Origin: Bacteroidota bacterium
GTDB lineage: Bacteria; Bacteroidota; Bacteroidia; Bacteroidales; CAIWKO01
DNA length: 54,917 nucleotides
Direction of reading: 5' to 3'
Assembly: GCA_037133915.1 (NCBI GenBank)
Contig: JBAXND010000028.1
Span: forward strand, 1 to 54,917
Made by a program: the position numbers and the translations under genes. The notes below the pieces were generated by a model that was given only the letters and a program-made list of their open reading frames with translations, was not told the origin of the DNA and did no database searches. Shown here piece after piece: positions 45,492 to 54,846 of this stretch; position 1 is the stretch's first letter; each line of letters opens with the position of its first letter.

Positions 45492-48314
45492 ATGAAAAAT
45501 AATAAATTGCTTCGCAAAGTTTTGAAAGGTCTTGGAATAGCCCTTATGGTAATTATTGTCCTCGCCATTATTCTTCCCTTTGTATTTCGGAAACAAATTG
45601 TGGAAGCCGTTAAAACGGAAATCAATAAAAGTGTGAACGCGAAAGTTGATTTCACGGATTATCATCTCACGCTCTTCCGTAATTTCCCTGATTTTACACT
45701 GGGTCTCGACCATGTTACCGTTGTGGGCGTTGATGAATTTGCAAAAGATACTCTTGCAAATATTCAATCATTGAAGGTTACCATCGGTTTGTTCAGCGTC
45801 ATCAGCGGAAGCCAGTATAACATTAAAAAGATTTCTATCGATCAGCCTAAAATATTGCTGAAAGTGCTGAAGGGTGGCAAGGCCAACTGGGATATTGCAA
45901 AACAAACGGCTGCGGATACTGCAAAAGCTGCACCAGCCGCAGAACCTTCCTCATTCAAACTGTCGTTGAAAAAGCTGACCATCACCAATGCTTCTATTAA
46001 ATATGATGATGCCGATGCAGGTATGTACGCCGACATTAAAAATCTGAATCATCTGCTGAAAGGTGACCTTACGGCCGATTTTACATCGCTGTCTACAGAA
46101 ACAACGATTGACACCATTGATTTTTCATACGGTGGAATTCAATATCTGCATAAAGGAAACATTTCGCTGACGGCCGATATTGATGCCGATTTAAAGAATT
46201 CCAAATACACCTTTAAGGAAAATGAGCTTCGCTTAAATAATTTATTCCTTGGTTTCGACGGATGGGTGGCCATGCCTGCCGACGACATCGACATGGATAT
46301 TAAATTCAGCGCACGCAAAACGGAATTCAAGAATTTCCTTTCACTGATACCTGCTGTTTATTCCAAAGATTTTGAAAAGGTGAAGACCGGCGGAACGCTT
46401 GCACTCGATGGTTTTGCGAAGGGTACGTATAATGATAAGTCGCTGCCCGCATTCGCGCTGAATGTACTGGTGCAAAATGCCATGTTCCAGTATCCTGATT
46501 TGCCTAAAGCAGTGACGAATATTAATGTTGATGTTCATATTTCTAACAAAGACGGTAAGCCAAACAGTACGCTGATTGATATTAAAAAAGCGCATTTTGA
46601 GATGGCCGGAAACACGGCTGATATCCGCATGAGCGTTGCAACTCCTGTTTCCGACCCTGCTATTGACGGCACCGTAAAAGTAAAGATTGACCTGGCACAG
46701 GTTAAGCAGTTTTATCCGCTTGACGCATCGGAACAGCTCAACGGAAAAGTTGATGCTGACGTGAGTATGAAAGGCAGACTTTCTTCTATTGAAAAAGAAA
46801 AGTACAACGAATTTCAGGCAAAAGGTCAGATTGGCGTTACAGGTATGAATTACAAAAGTAAGGACTATCCTCAGGGTATCATGGTTAGCGAGCTGAAACT
46901 CTTGTTCTCACCTCAGTTTGTGGATATGCCTGCCTGTAATATTAAAATGGGCCGTTCGGATATCAGTGCCAATGGCCGCCTCGACAATTTGTTATTTTAC
47001 ATTTTCAAAAACGATAAGCTGAAAGGTACATTCAACAGCCGTTCGAATGTTGTTGACCTGAATGAATTCACAGGCGGAAGCTCATCGGCAACTGCAACTC
47101 CTGCTGCCACAACGCCTCAGCAGAGTTCTGCCATGACGGTCATCGAAGTTCCTGCAAATCTTGACATCGTGCTGAAGTCGAGCTTCGGTAAAATTATATA
47201 TGATAAGATGGAACTGAGCAATGTTCTCGGTATTGTTAAGATTCAGGACAGAAAGGTTACCCTCGAGAATTTGAAAATGGATTTGCTGGGCGGAAACATG
47301 GCCGTGAGCGGCTTTTACAGTACTCAGAAAACACAGCCACAGGTCAATTTTAATTTAGATATCAAGGGATTTGATATTCCGAAAACCTATAAAACCTTTG
47401 TTACTGTGCAGAAGCTGGCTCCCATCATGGAGCGCTGCACTGGGAAATTCTCTACCACAATGAGTTTTATTACCGATCTGGATGGGGCGATGAGTCCGGT
47501 TTATAATACGATGAGCGGTAACGGTAAACTGAGTGCAAACAATGTGAGCGTTCAGGGATTTGAGCCCCTGAACAAGGTTGCCGAAGTTCTGAAAATTGAA
47601 AAATTCAGGAAAATAGGATTTGATAAAACAGAGATTAGCTTTAGTTTTGCAAACGGAAAACTGGAAGTGAAGCCTTATACCTTCACATTTGAAAAGATTA
47701 AGGCAACTGCGAGCGGATTTAGTTCTTTGGATCAAAGCATCAATTATCTTGTCAATCTTGAAATTCCGCGCGAATTGTTCGGCGGGCAGGCCAATGGTGT
47801 GCTGAACGATTTAGTGGGCAAAGCGAACAGCAAAGGTGCAAATCTGACTCCCGGGAATACCATATTTGTTGACCTCGTAATTGGCGGGACCGTCACAAAG
47901 CCAACGGTAAAGGCCGGTGTGAAAGGAAGTGCGAAAGAAGTACTTGAAGACCTGAAAAAAGAAGCCGAGAAGCAGATAACGGATAAGGTGAAGGAAGAAG
48001 TGGGTAAGGTGAAAGCCGACGTCCAGGCGAAAATTGACAAGCTTCTGGCCGATGCCAATGCAAAAGCACAGCAAATCCGCGATCAGGCGAAAGCTGCAGG
48101 CGATAAGCTTGTTGCCGAAGCGGATGCACAGGGACAGGATCTGGTGAAGAAAGCTTCGAATCCTATCGCGAAAGCAGCAGCAAAAGAAACGGCAAAGCAA
48201 ATGCTGAAAGAAGCAAAGGATAAGTCGCAGGCGTTGCAGGATGAAGGCAACCGGAATGCACAGAAAGTGCTTGACGATGCTCAGAAAGAAGCCGATAAAT
48301 TGCGCAATAGCTGA
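45492..48314 (+). CDS. AsmA-family envelope protein with helical C-terminus
   Basis: 940 residues. It has an N-terminal membrane anchor (residues ~10-34, VLKGLGIALMVIIVLAIILPFVF), then a long beta-rich AsmA-like region (NKSVNAKVDFTDYHLTLFRNFPDFTLGLDHVTV, the family's N-terminal signature; IKKISIDQPKILLKVLKGGKANWDI; FFSYGGI-type repeats). A C-terminal AsmA-like fold follows, ending near NSKGANLTPGNTIFVDLVIGGTVTKPTVKAG. The last ~125 residues are Ala/Lys/Glu/Asp-rich and predicted helical or coiled coil (EAEKQITDKVKEEVGKVKADVQAKID, KAQQIRDQAKAAGDK). AsmA-like proteins bridge the periplasm and are implicated in phospholipid transport. Role here inferred from the family. Confidence 0.85.
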   Translation: MKNNKLLRKVLKGLGIALMVIIVLAIILPFVFRKQIVEAVKTEINKSVNAKVDFTDYHLTLFRNFPDFTLGLDHVTVVGVDEFAKDTLANIQSLKVTIGLFSVISGSQYNIKKISIDQPKILLKVLKGGKANWDIAKQTAADTAKAAPAAEPSSFKLSLKKLTITNASIKYDDADAGMYADIKNLNHLLKGDLTADFTSLSTETTIDTIDFSYGGIQYLHKGNISLTADIDADLKNSKYTFKENELRLNNLFLGFDGWVAMPADDIDMDIKFSARKTEFKNFLSLIPAVYSKDFEKVKTGGTLALDGFAKGTYNDKSLPAFALNVLVQNAMFQYPDLPKAVTNINVDVHISNKDGKPNSTLIDIKKAHFEMAGNTADIRMSVATPVSDPAIDGTVKVKIDLAQVKQFYPLDASEQLNGKVDADVSMKGRLSSIEKEKYNEFQAKGQIGVTGMNYKSKDYPQGIMVSELKLLFSPQFVDMPACNIKMGRSDISANGRLDNLLFYIFKNDKLKGTFNSRSNVVDLNEFTGGSSSATATPAATTPQQSSAMTVIEVPANLDIVLKSSFGKIIYDKMELSNVLGIVKIQDRKVTLENLKMDLLGGNMAVSGFYSTQKTQPQVNFNLDIKGFDIPKTYKTFVTVQKLAPIMERCTGKFSTTMSFITDLDGAMSPVYNTMSGNGKLSANNVSVQGFEPLNKVAEVLKIEKFRKIGFDKTEISFSFANGKLEVKPYTFTFEKIKATASGFSSLDQSINYLVNLEIPRELFGGQANGVLNDLVGKANSKGANLTPGNTIFVDLVIGGTVTKPTVKAGVKGSAKEVLEDLKKEAEKQITDKVKEEVGKVKADVQAKIDKLLADANAKAQQIRDQAKAAGDKLVAEADAQGQDLVKKASNPIAKAAAKETAKQMLKEAKDKSQALQDEGNRNAQKVLDDAQKEADKLRNS

Positions 48315-48378
48315 TAGAATTACGAATCATAAAATTTAATGCTTCGCTGCAACGGGGCAGCATAATGTTCAGAAAGAA

Positions 48379-49176
48379 ATGTCAGAAAAAGAAAAAGTAA
48401 ATGTTCCTCTGTTTGCCGATGTTGCCGCAGAAGGAAAAAATCCGGAATATCTGTTTTGGGTGGGCTGTGCGGGCGCATTCGACGACCGCTATAAAAAAGT
48501 TGTACGTGCGTTCACGAAAATACTGACACACCTGAAAACAGATTATGCCGTTTTGGGTGCGGAAGAAACATGCTCCGGCGATCCGGCGCGCAGAGCGGGA
48601 AACGAGATGCTCTATCAGATGCAGGCACTCACCAATATTGAAACATTCAAGCGTTACAGCATCACAAAAATACTGACGGTTTGTCCGCATTGTTATAATA
48701 TTTTTAAGAATGAATACCCCGACCTGGGCGGAAACTATGAGGTGGTTCATTACGCCGATTTTCTGCAGCAGATGATTCAGCAGGGAAAGCTCAAAGTAAA
48801 TCAGGGTATATTTAAGGATAAAAAAATCGTGTATCACGATCCGTGCTATCTTGGACGTGCGAATGATAAATATGAAGCACCGCGTAAAGTGCTTTCCGCT
48901 ATTCCGTCGGAGAAAGTGGAGATGCCGCGTAACCGGAGTTTTGCTTTGTGCTGCGGTGCCGGTGGTGCGCAGATGTTCAAAGAGGCTGAAAAAGGCGATA
49001 AGGAAGTGTTTATTGAACGTACCGAAGAAGCGCTTGAAACCGGTGCGGATATTATTGCATCAGCCTGTCCGTTTTGCATGGTAATGCTCACCGACGGATT
49101 AAAATATAAGAATAAGGAAGAAGAAGTTTTTAATTACGACCTCGCCGAACTCGTTGCAATGTCGCTTGATTTATAA
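48379..49176 (+). CDS. CCG-domain Fe-S binding protein (HdrB/GlpC-like)
   Basis: 265 residues, soluble. It contains cysteine-rich CCG-type motifs: FWVGCAGAFDDR with ETCSGDPARRAGNE and VCPHCYNIFKNEYPDLGG in the first half, and HDPCYLGRAND with ALCCGAGGAQMFKE and ASACPFCMVMLTDG in the second. Such proteins bind a non-cubane 4Fe-4S cluster and act as the catalytic or electron-relay partner of membrane Fe-S proteins like the one at 38859. In many Bacteroidota the two genes are neighbours (family knowledge); here they are 8 kb apart. It overlaps the end of convergent manA by 6 bp. Confidence 0.88.
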   Translation: MSEKEKVNVPLFADVAAEGKNPEYLFWVGCAGAFDDRYKKVVRAFTKILTHLKTDYAVLGAEETCSGDPARRAGNEMLYQMQALTNIETFKRYSITKILTVCPHCYNIFKNEYPDLGGNYEVVHYADFLQQMIQQGKLKVNQGIFKDKKIVYHDPCYLGRANDKYEAPRKVLSAIPSEKVEMPRNRSFALCCGAGGAQMFKEAEKGDKEVFIERTEEALETGADIIASACPFCMVMLTDGLKYKNKEEEVFNYDLAELVAMSLDL

Positions 49177-50175
49177 GCTTTTTTCCTGCTCACCGTCAAT
49201 CATAATTTCCAAAATACGGCTTTTTACCGAAGGCTGAAGCTGAATATTTTTTAGCTCAGCCGGTATTAGTACGGCTTCTGCTTTTTCCACACTCACTTTT
49301 TCACCTTCGTTGTAAATGATGTCGAAGCTGCCTTCGAGGCAGAGATAGGCAACAAATGAATCAACAGCGGCATAATCGAGTTCCTGCAGCTTGTCAAATT
49401 CAAGCAGGCTGACGCTGAAATGCGGCGATTCTGCCAGTACCCGTACATCATTATTTTCAGGATTAACATGGCTTTTGTATGATGGATACGCCTTGAAATC
49501 GATTACGTCCAATGCCGATTCAGTATGAAGTTCACGCAGCATGCCTTCGGGCGTGAGCCGGTCATAATCGTACAGGCGATACGTAATATCCGACGACTGC
49601 TGAATTTCTGCAAGCAAAATGCCCGGTCCGGTAGCATGAACACGACCTGCCGGAATAAAGAACACATCCCCGGCAAGGGCTTTTTCTACATTCAGAATTT
49701 CCTTTAATGTTTTTTGCTCAAGATGCTTTTTATACGTAAACAGGTCTGTTTCTTTCTTGAAACCGCAAATAACTTCGGCATCTTTATCGGCTTCAAGAAT
49801 GTACCACATTTCTGTTTTGCCCAGACTGTCGTGGCGTTTCATCGCTATTTCATCATCGGGATGAACCTGTATGCTCAACCAGTCCTCTGAATTGATAAAT
49901 TTTATCAGTATCGGAAACTCAAGCCCAAAGCGGTCAAACACGCTGTCGCCCACCAGATCGCCCATGTAAATTTCAATGAGTTCGCTGAGCAGGTGGTCTT
50001 TCAGGAAACCGTTCTCAACTACCGATTCTTTGTCTTCAACACCCGAAAGTGCCCACAGTTCACCACAATTATATAAGGGTGAAAAATCTTTTCCGAGAAC
50101 GGTACGTATTTTTTGTCCGCCCCAGATTTTATCGAGGTACAGCGGTTTGAATTTCAGTGGATACAATTCATTCAT
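49171..50175 (-). CDS. manA: Mannose-6-phosphate isomerase, class I
   Basis: Interconverts mannose 6-phosphate and fructose 6-phosphate, linking glycolysis to mannose and GDP-sugar synthesis. 334 residues of the short bacterial type I cupin form: YPLKFKPLYLDKIWGGQKI, LSIQVHPDDEIAMKRH (metal-binding His), TEMWYILEAD (metal-binding Glu), VFFIPAGRVHATGPGILLAEIQQSSDITYRLYDYDR (third His and active-site Arg). A strong -7 promoter box lies just upstream. The 3' end overlaps the Fe-S gene by 6 bp in convergent orientation. Confidence 0.93.
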   Translation of the reverse strand: MNELYPLKFKPLYLDKIWGGQKIRTVLGKDFSPLYNCGELWALSGVEDKESVVENGFLKDHLLSELIEIYMGDLVGDSVFDRFGLEFPILIKFINSEDWLSIQVHPDDEIAMKRHDSLGKTEMWYILEADKDAEVICGFKKETDLFTYKKHLEQKTLKEILNVEKALAGDVFFIPAGRVHATGPGILLAEIQQSSDITYRLYDYDRLTPEGMLRELHTESALDVIDFKAYPSYKSHVNPENNDVRVLAESPHFSVSLLEFDKLQELDYAAVDSFVAYLCLEGSFDIIYNEGEKVSVEKAEAVLIPAELKNIQLQPSVKSRILEIMIDGEQEKSL

Positions 50176-50196
50176 AATAGCTTGCTTTTATGTTTG

Positions 50197-50204
50197 CAAA
50201 GGTA
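50197..50204 (-). promoter_or_regulatory. Probable manA -7 box
   Basis: Minus strand reads TACCTTTG, identical to the rpsF -7 box, 21 bp upstream of the manA start. No TTTG at -33. Confidence 0.5.
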
Positions 50205-50273
50205 CACTAATTATCATTTTCGTGAATGTTTCGTCTTCTTTCAAGCAATAGTGAAAACACATGCTTTTTTTCG

Positions 50274-50281
50274 TATTTTTG
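50274..50281 (+). promoter_or_regulatory. Probable mutA -7 box
   Basis: TATTTTTG (TAnnTTTG) lies 44 bp upstream of the mutA ATG. No clear -33 TTTG and no cobalamin riboswitch are seen in the manA-mutA spacer. Confidence 0.4.
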
Positions 50282-50325
50282 TCCTGAAAACAGGGCTTTT
50301 TGCCTTCAAAAATACCGCATAAAAA

Positions 50326-52194
50326 ATGGCTAAGTCAAATAAAGATAAGGAATTATTCAATGATTTTCCGCCCGTAAGTACCGAGCGCTGGGAAGAACAG
50401 ATTACCAAAGATCTGAAAGGCGCCGATTACGATAAGAAGCTTGTATGGAAACCTTCTGAAGGATTGAATATCAAGCCGTATTACCGTGCTGAAGACCTGA
50501 AAAACAAAGATTATCTGAATACCCTGCCGGGAAGTTTTCCCTTCATTCGCGGAAACAATTCAAAAAGTAATACCTGGGAAATCAGACAGGAAATTGTAGT
50601 CAATGATATTGCCGAAGCGAATAAAATGGCGTTGAATGCCATTGAACGCGGTGCCGAGGGCATCAGCTTCCGCCTCAAATTTCTGAGCTCCGAAGAAGAA
50701 CTTGGGAAATTGCTTGATGGAATTGACCTTACAAAAACAGGTCTTCATTTCAGTGCAGTTTATTCGTTCACAATTTTGTGCGATATGCTGCTCGATGTTT
50801 TGAAGAAACGGAAAATCAATCCAGCGAAAGTGCATGGTTCATTTAATTTCGATTCATTAGGCTATTGCCTGTTGCACGGACAGTTCTTCAATACACGTGA
50901 AGATAATTATCAGGAAGCCCTTTCAATATTTAAAATTGTTTCGGAAACACTTACCGGATTCAGGATTATCAATGTGAAAGCATCCCAGTTTCACAACGGA
51001 GGTGCAAGCATTGTTCAGGAACTGGGATTTGCACTGGCTGCCGGAAATGAATATCTGGCTACCCTTACAGGCCTTGGGCTTGATGTTGATGAGGTGTGTA
51101 AGCGTATGCAGTTCACGTTTTCCGTTGGGTCCGATTATTTTCTTGAGATTGCCAAGATTCGCGCTGCACGCCTGCTATGGGCGCGCATTGTGGAACAGTA
51201 TGAACCTGACAGCGAAAGTGCCGGCTGTGCCTATATTCACACAATCACTTCGCTCTGGAATAAAACACTGTACGACCCCTACGTAAATATTTTACGCGGA
51301 ACCACCGAAACCATGTCGGCTGCCATTGCCGGTACCGATGCAATGACGGTACTTCCGCTCGATATTGCCTACCGCGATGCCGATGAGTTCTCCGGCCGTC
51401 TGTCGCGTAACACCCAGATTGTACTCCGTGAAGAAACTCATCTTGACAAGGTTGTCGATGCAGCCTCCGGTTCTTATTATATTGAAAATCTTACCGATTC
51501 CATAGCGGAGCTTGCATGGAAATTATTTCTTGATGTTGAAGACCTGGGTGGGATGGGAAATGCCCTGGAATCGGGTTTCGTGAAGAGTGAGATTATGAAA
51601 ACCCGCATTCAGCGCGATATGGACATCGCCATGCGGAAAAGCCCGATATTAGGCACAAGCATCTTCCCGAACCTGAACGAGAGTATGCTGAATCAGATTC
51701 AGCGCGTGGAAGAGGTGGGCTCCAAAGGCGGTCTGCAGATATACCGTGCCGCACATGCATTTGAAGACCTTCGTCTGGCAACCGAAGCATGGGTGCAGGA
51801 TGGAGGCGTGCGACCGAAAGTGTTTGTTCTTACCTACGGAAATCTCGCCATGCGTAAGGCACGTGCCACCTTCAGCGCAAACTTCTTCGGCGTGGCCGGT
51901 TACACGGTGCTCGAAGAAAAGGAATTCAACAACATTGACTGGATGCTGAATGCCGTTCAGCAGGAAAGCGCCGACATCGTTGTGATTTGCAGCTCTGATG
52001 AAGACTATGGAAAATATGCCGATGAAATTGCAACAGCACTGAAAAAGAAAGATAAGGATATTCAGGTGGTGATTGCCGGTAATCCGAAAGACCTGATAGA
52101 GCCCCTGAAAAAAGCAGGTGTTGATGAGTTCATTCATGTGCGTTCCAATGTTCTCGAGACGCTCAGGAAATTTCACAAACACATCGGTATTTAA
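50326..52194 (+). CDS. mutA: Methylmalonyl-CoA mutase, small subunit
   Basis: 622 residues, the usual length of the small (beta) subunit. The N-terminus has PPVSTERWEEQITKDLKGADYDKKLVWKPSEGLNIKPYYR, a family hallmark. The degenerate TIM barrel includes SFPFIRGNNSKSNTWEIRQEI, SQFHNGGASIVQELGFALAAGNEYL and IRAARLLWARIVEQYEP. The C-terminal B12-domain fold lacks the DxHxxG cobalt-ligand motif (YGNLAMRKARATFSANFFGVAG at that place), as expected for the non-catalytic subunit. It pairs with the catalytic subunit encoded 32 bp downstream. Together they interconvert succinyl-CoA and (R)-methylmalonyl-CoA, a propionate pathway step. Confidence 0.94.
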   Translation: MAKSNKDKELFNDFPPVSTERWEEQITKDLKGADYDKKLVWKPSEGLNIKPYYRAEDLKNKDYLNTLPGSFPFIRGNNSKSNTWEIRQEIVVNDIAEANKMALNAIERGAEGISFRLKFLSSEEELGKLLDGIDLTKTGLHFSAVYSFTILCDMLLDVLKKRKINPAKVHGSFNFDSLGYCLLHGQFFNTREDNYQEALSIFKIVSETLTGFRIINVKASQFHNGGASIVQELGFALAAGNEYLATLTGLGLDVDEVCKRMQFTFSVGSDYFLEIAKIRAARLLWARIVEQYEPDSESAGCAYIHTITSLWNKTLYDPYVNILRGTTETMSAAIAGTDAMTVLPLDIAYRDADEFSGRLSRNTQIVLREETHLDKVVDAASGSYYIENLTDSIAELAWKLFLDVEDLGGMGNALESGFVKSEIMKTRIQRDMDIAMRKSPILGTSIFPNLNESMLNQIQRVEEVGSKGGLQIYRAAHAFEDLRLATEAWVQDGGVRPKVFVLTYGNLAMRKARATFSANFFGVAGYTVLEEKEFNNIDWMLNAVQQESADIVVICSSDEDYGKYADEIATALKKKDKDIQVVIAGNPKDLIEPLKKAGVDEFIHVRSNVLETLRKFHKHIGI

Positions 52195-52226
52195 TTTATT
52201 GAAACGATAACACTTAGTATTAAGAT

Positions 52227-54377
52227 ATGAGACCAGATTTTAAGAAGGTTAATATTAAAAGTAAGAAAGACGGGCAGCCGGATTTTGGTTCGTGGGAGAA
52301 GAAAGAAGGTAACAAAACCTGCTGGGATACTGCCGAAAAGATTGATGTGAAGCCTGTGTACGGCAACAGCGATTTGCTCGGAATGGAGCACTTGAACTAT
52401 GCCGCGGGCATTCCGCCATTTCTGCGCGGACCGTATTCCACCATGTATGTAATGCAGCCATGGACCGTCAGACAATACGCCGGTTTTTCAACCGCCGAAG
52501 AATCAAATGCCTTTTATCGCCGCAATCTGGCGGCAGGGCAGAAGGGACTTTCCGTTGCCTTTGACCTTGCCACGCACCGCGGTTATGATTCCGATCACGA
52601 GCGTGTTGTAGGCGATGTCGGAAAAGCCGGCGTGGCCATCGATTCCATACTTGATATGAAGATTTTGTTCGATGAAATTCCCCTCGACAAAATGTCGGTA
52701 TCCATGACGATGAATGGCGCGGTATTGCCGGTTCTCGCATTTTATATTGTGGCAGCCGAAGAGCAGGGCGTTCCCATGGACAAACTCAGCGGAACCATTC
52801 AGAATGATATTCTGAAAGAGTTTATGGTGCGGAATACTTACATATATCCGCCCTTGCCGTCGATGCGCATCATTGCCGATATTTTTGGTTTTACCTCGCG
52901 CAATATGCCCAAGTTCAATTCCATCAGCATCAGCGGTTATCATATTCAGGAAGCCGGCGGAACTGCCGATATTGAACTGGCATATACCCTTGCCGACGGT
53001 CTGGAATATCTGAGAACAGGGGTTGAGGCAGGTCTCGATATTGATTCGTTTGCACCCCGCCTTTCATTTTTCTGGGGCATCGGCATGAATCATTTTATGG
53101 AGATTGCCAAACTGCGTGCCGCCCGCATGCTCTGGGCGAAGATTGTGAATAAGTTCAATCCGAAGAACCCGAAATCACTGGCGCTGCGTACACACTGCCA
53201 GACATCAGGATGGAGTCTTACCGAGCAGGATCCGTATAACAATGTTACCCGTACCTGCGTCGAAGCACTTGCTGCCGCGCTGGGCCATACGCAATCACTG
53301 CATACCAACGCACTCGATGAAGCCATTGCGCTGCCTACCGATTTTTCGGCACGCATTGCGCGCAACACTCAAATATATTTACAGGAAGAAACCAATATCT
53401 GCAAAGCTGTTGACCCCTGGGCAGGTTCGTATTATGTGGAATTCCTCACACACCAGATAGCCCATAAAGCATGGGAGCTGATAGAAGAAGTGGAAGAACT
53501 GGGCGGAATGGCAAAAGCCATTGAAACCGGTATTCCTAAAATGCGTATCGAAGAAGCTTCGGCACGCAAACAGGCACGTATCGACAACAGCAAGGAAGTG
53601 ATTGTGGGTGTGAATAAATACCGCCTCGATAAGGAAGCGCCCATGGATACCCTTGAAGTGGATAATACGGCGGTGCGTGAATCTCAGGTTACACGACTCA
53701 AACTGCTCAAAGCAAAGCGCGATAACAAAGCTGTTGAGGCATCGCTCGAAGCCATTACCGAAGCATGCCGCACAGGCGAAGGTAATTTGCTGGAACTGGC
53801 CATTGATGCTGCACGCAAAAGAGCATCGCTGGGTGAGATTTCATTTGCATGTGAAAAAATATTCGGGAGGTACAAAGCCGTGATACGTTCTATATCGGGA
53901 GTATATTCATCGGAATCAAGTCAGGATCCGAGCTTTAAACAGGCTTGTGAACTGGCCGATAAATTTGCAGAAATGGACGGTCGCCGGCCGCGCATCATGA
54001 TTGCAAAAATGGGGCAGGACGGTCACGACCGCGGAGCCAAAGTGGTGGCAACCGGTTATGCCGATATAGGATTCGATGTTGATATCGGACCGCTGTTCCA
54101 GACTCCTGCTGAATCTGCCAAACAGGCCGTAGAAAACGATGTGCATATTTTAGGCGTAAGCAGTCTGGCGGCAGGACACAAAACCCTTGTTCCGCAGGTA
54201 ATCGCCGAGCTGAAAAAACTGGGACGTGAAGATATTCTTGTAATTGTGGGCGGCGTTATTCCTGCTCAGGATTATGATTTTCTTTACAAAGCCGGTGCCA
54301 TCGCTATTTTTGGTCCGGGCACCCGCATTTCCGAAGCTGCTGTGAAGATGCTGGAAATCCTTATAGGTAATAAGTAA
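52227..54377 (+). CDS. mutB: Methylmalonyl-CoA mutase, large (catalytic) subunit
   Basis: 716 residues. Mutase TIM barrel: [111 protein letters not shown] and [12 protein letters not shown]. The substrate-binding Tyr (TMY, ~74) and Arg (MVRNTY, ~201) that define methylmalonyl-CoA specificity are present, and the active-site His lies in SGYHIQEAG. The C-terminal B12 domain has [23 protein letters not shown] (DxHxxG, His about residue 598). Second gene of the mutA-mutB operon. No meaB/argK GTPase gene follows in the window; a period-7 repeat starts 3 bp after the stop. Confidence 0.97.
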   Translation: MRPDFKKVNIKSKKDGQPDFGSWEKKEGNKTCWDTAEKIDVKPVYGNSDLLGMEHLNYAAGIPPFLRGPYSTMYVMQPWTVRQYAGFSTAEESNAFYRRNLAAGQKGLSVAFDLATHRGYDSDHERVVGDVGKAGVAIDSILDMKILFDEIPLDKMSVSMTMNGAVLPVLAFYIVAAEEQGVPMDKLSGTIQNDILKEFMVRNTYIYPPLPSMRIIADIFGFTSRNMPKFNSISISGYHIQEAGGTADIELAYTLADGLEYLRTGVEAGLDIDSFAPRLSFFWGIGMNHFMEIAKLRAARMLWAKIVNKFNPKNPKSLALRTHCQTSGWSLTEQDPYNNVTRTCVEALAAALGHTQSLHTNALDEAIALPTDFSARIARNTQIYLQEETNICKAVDPWAGSYYVEFLTHQIAHKAWELIEEVEELGGMAKAIETGIPKMRIEEASARKQARIDNSKEVIVGVNKYRLDKEAPMDTLEVDNTAVRESQVTRLKLLKAKRDNKAVEASLEAITEACRTGEGNLLELAIDAARKRASLGEISFACEKIFGRYKAVIRSISGVYSSESSQDPSFKQACELADKFAEMDGRRPRIMIAKMGQDGHDRGAKVVATGYADIGFDVDIGPLFQTPAESAKQAVENDVHILGVSSLAAGHKTLVPQVIAELKKLGREDILVIVGGVIPAQDYDFLYKAGAIAIFGPGTRISEAAVKMLEILIGNK

Positions 54378-54379
54378 TA

Positions 54380-54556
54380 GTTAAAAGTTAAAAGTTAAAA
54401 GTGAAAAGTGAAAAGTTGGCGCGTTTGTAACGCGTGCCGGCAGCGGTGTGTTATTTGCAACTATCCCGTTAGGGTTAAAAGTGAAAAGTGAAAAGTGAAA
54501 AGTGAAAAGTGAACAGTGAAAAGTGAAAAGTGAAAAGTGAAAAGTGAACAGTGAAT
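54380..54556. repeat. Period-7 AGTGAAA/AGTTAAA microsatellite in two blocks
   Basis: Blocks at 54380-54416 and 54475-54556 consist of heptamers AGTTAAA then AGTGAAA, with rare AGTGAAC. They are separated by unrelated sequence containing a hairpin and the first 26-bp repeat, as if an insertion had split one array. The array begins 3 bp after the mutB stop codon. Confidence 0.85.
54449..54474. repeat. 26-bp direct repeat, copy 1
   Basis: Begins TGTTATTTGCAAC and ends TATCCCGTTAGGG; an exact second copy lies at 54609-54634. The 3' half forms a short palindrome (ATCCC-GTTA-GGGAT) that is complete only in copy 2. Confidence 0.9.
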
Positions 54557-54608
54557 AGTTGACTATCCCTGAATAGCGTTGACCGATTTTACGATGCTTA
54601 ACTGATAA

Positions 54609-54634
54609 TGTTATTTGCAACTATCCCGTTAGGG
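54609..54634. repeat. 26-bp direct repeat, copy 2
   Basis: Exact copy of 54449-54474, 160 bp downstream. Here the palindrome TATCCC-GTTA-GGGATA is complete. The two copies may bound an inserted or duplicated segment containing part of the AGTGAAA microsatellite. Confidence 0.9.
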
Positions 54635-54672
54635 ATATAATATTTCTAGAAACAAAGACGCCACACAAACCG

Positions 54673-54721
54673 GCGGCGCACGGATAATGATTGTTTAATG
54701 TGATGTTATTGCATGCGCCGC
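54673..54721. repeat. REP-like palindromic element, copy 2
   Basis: 49 bp bounded by GCGGCGCA and TGCGCCGC, about 80% identical to the element at 17387-17434 in the same orientation. Both copies sit in gene-free regions beside simple tandem repeats. Confidence 0.7.
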
Positions 54722-54846
54722 AAAATAGGTCATAAATACGGGCTAAGGCTTAAGGTTAAAAGCGAAAAGCTAAGTCAAAGTCCCTTTCACCGCTACGGGG
54801 AAAAGCCTGTCCCGATTCATCGGGAGGATTTAGGGATAGGGGCATG

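Noticed and set aside
50176..50325. Cobalamin riboswitch upstream of mutA or icmF
   Set aside because: The spacers upstream of both mutases are too short or lack any recognisable B12-box-like sequence or extended structure.
54381..54620. Minus-strand frame over the AGTGAAA repeats
   Set aside because: It encodes only low-complexity FTFHFSL-type sequence produced by the 7-bp repeat.
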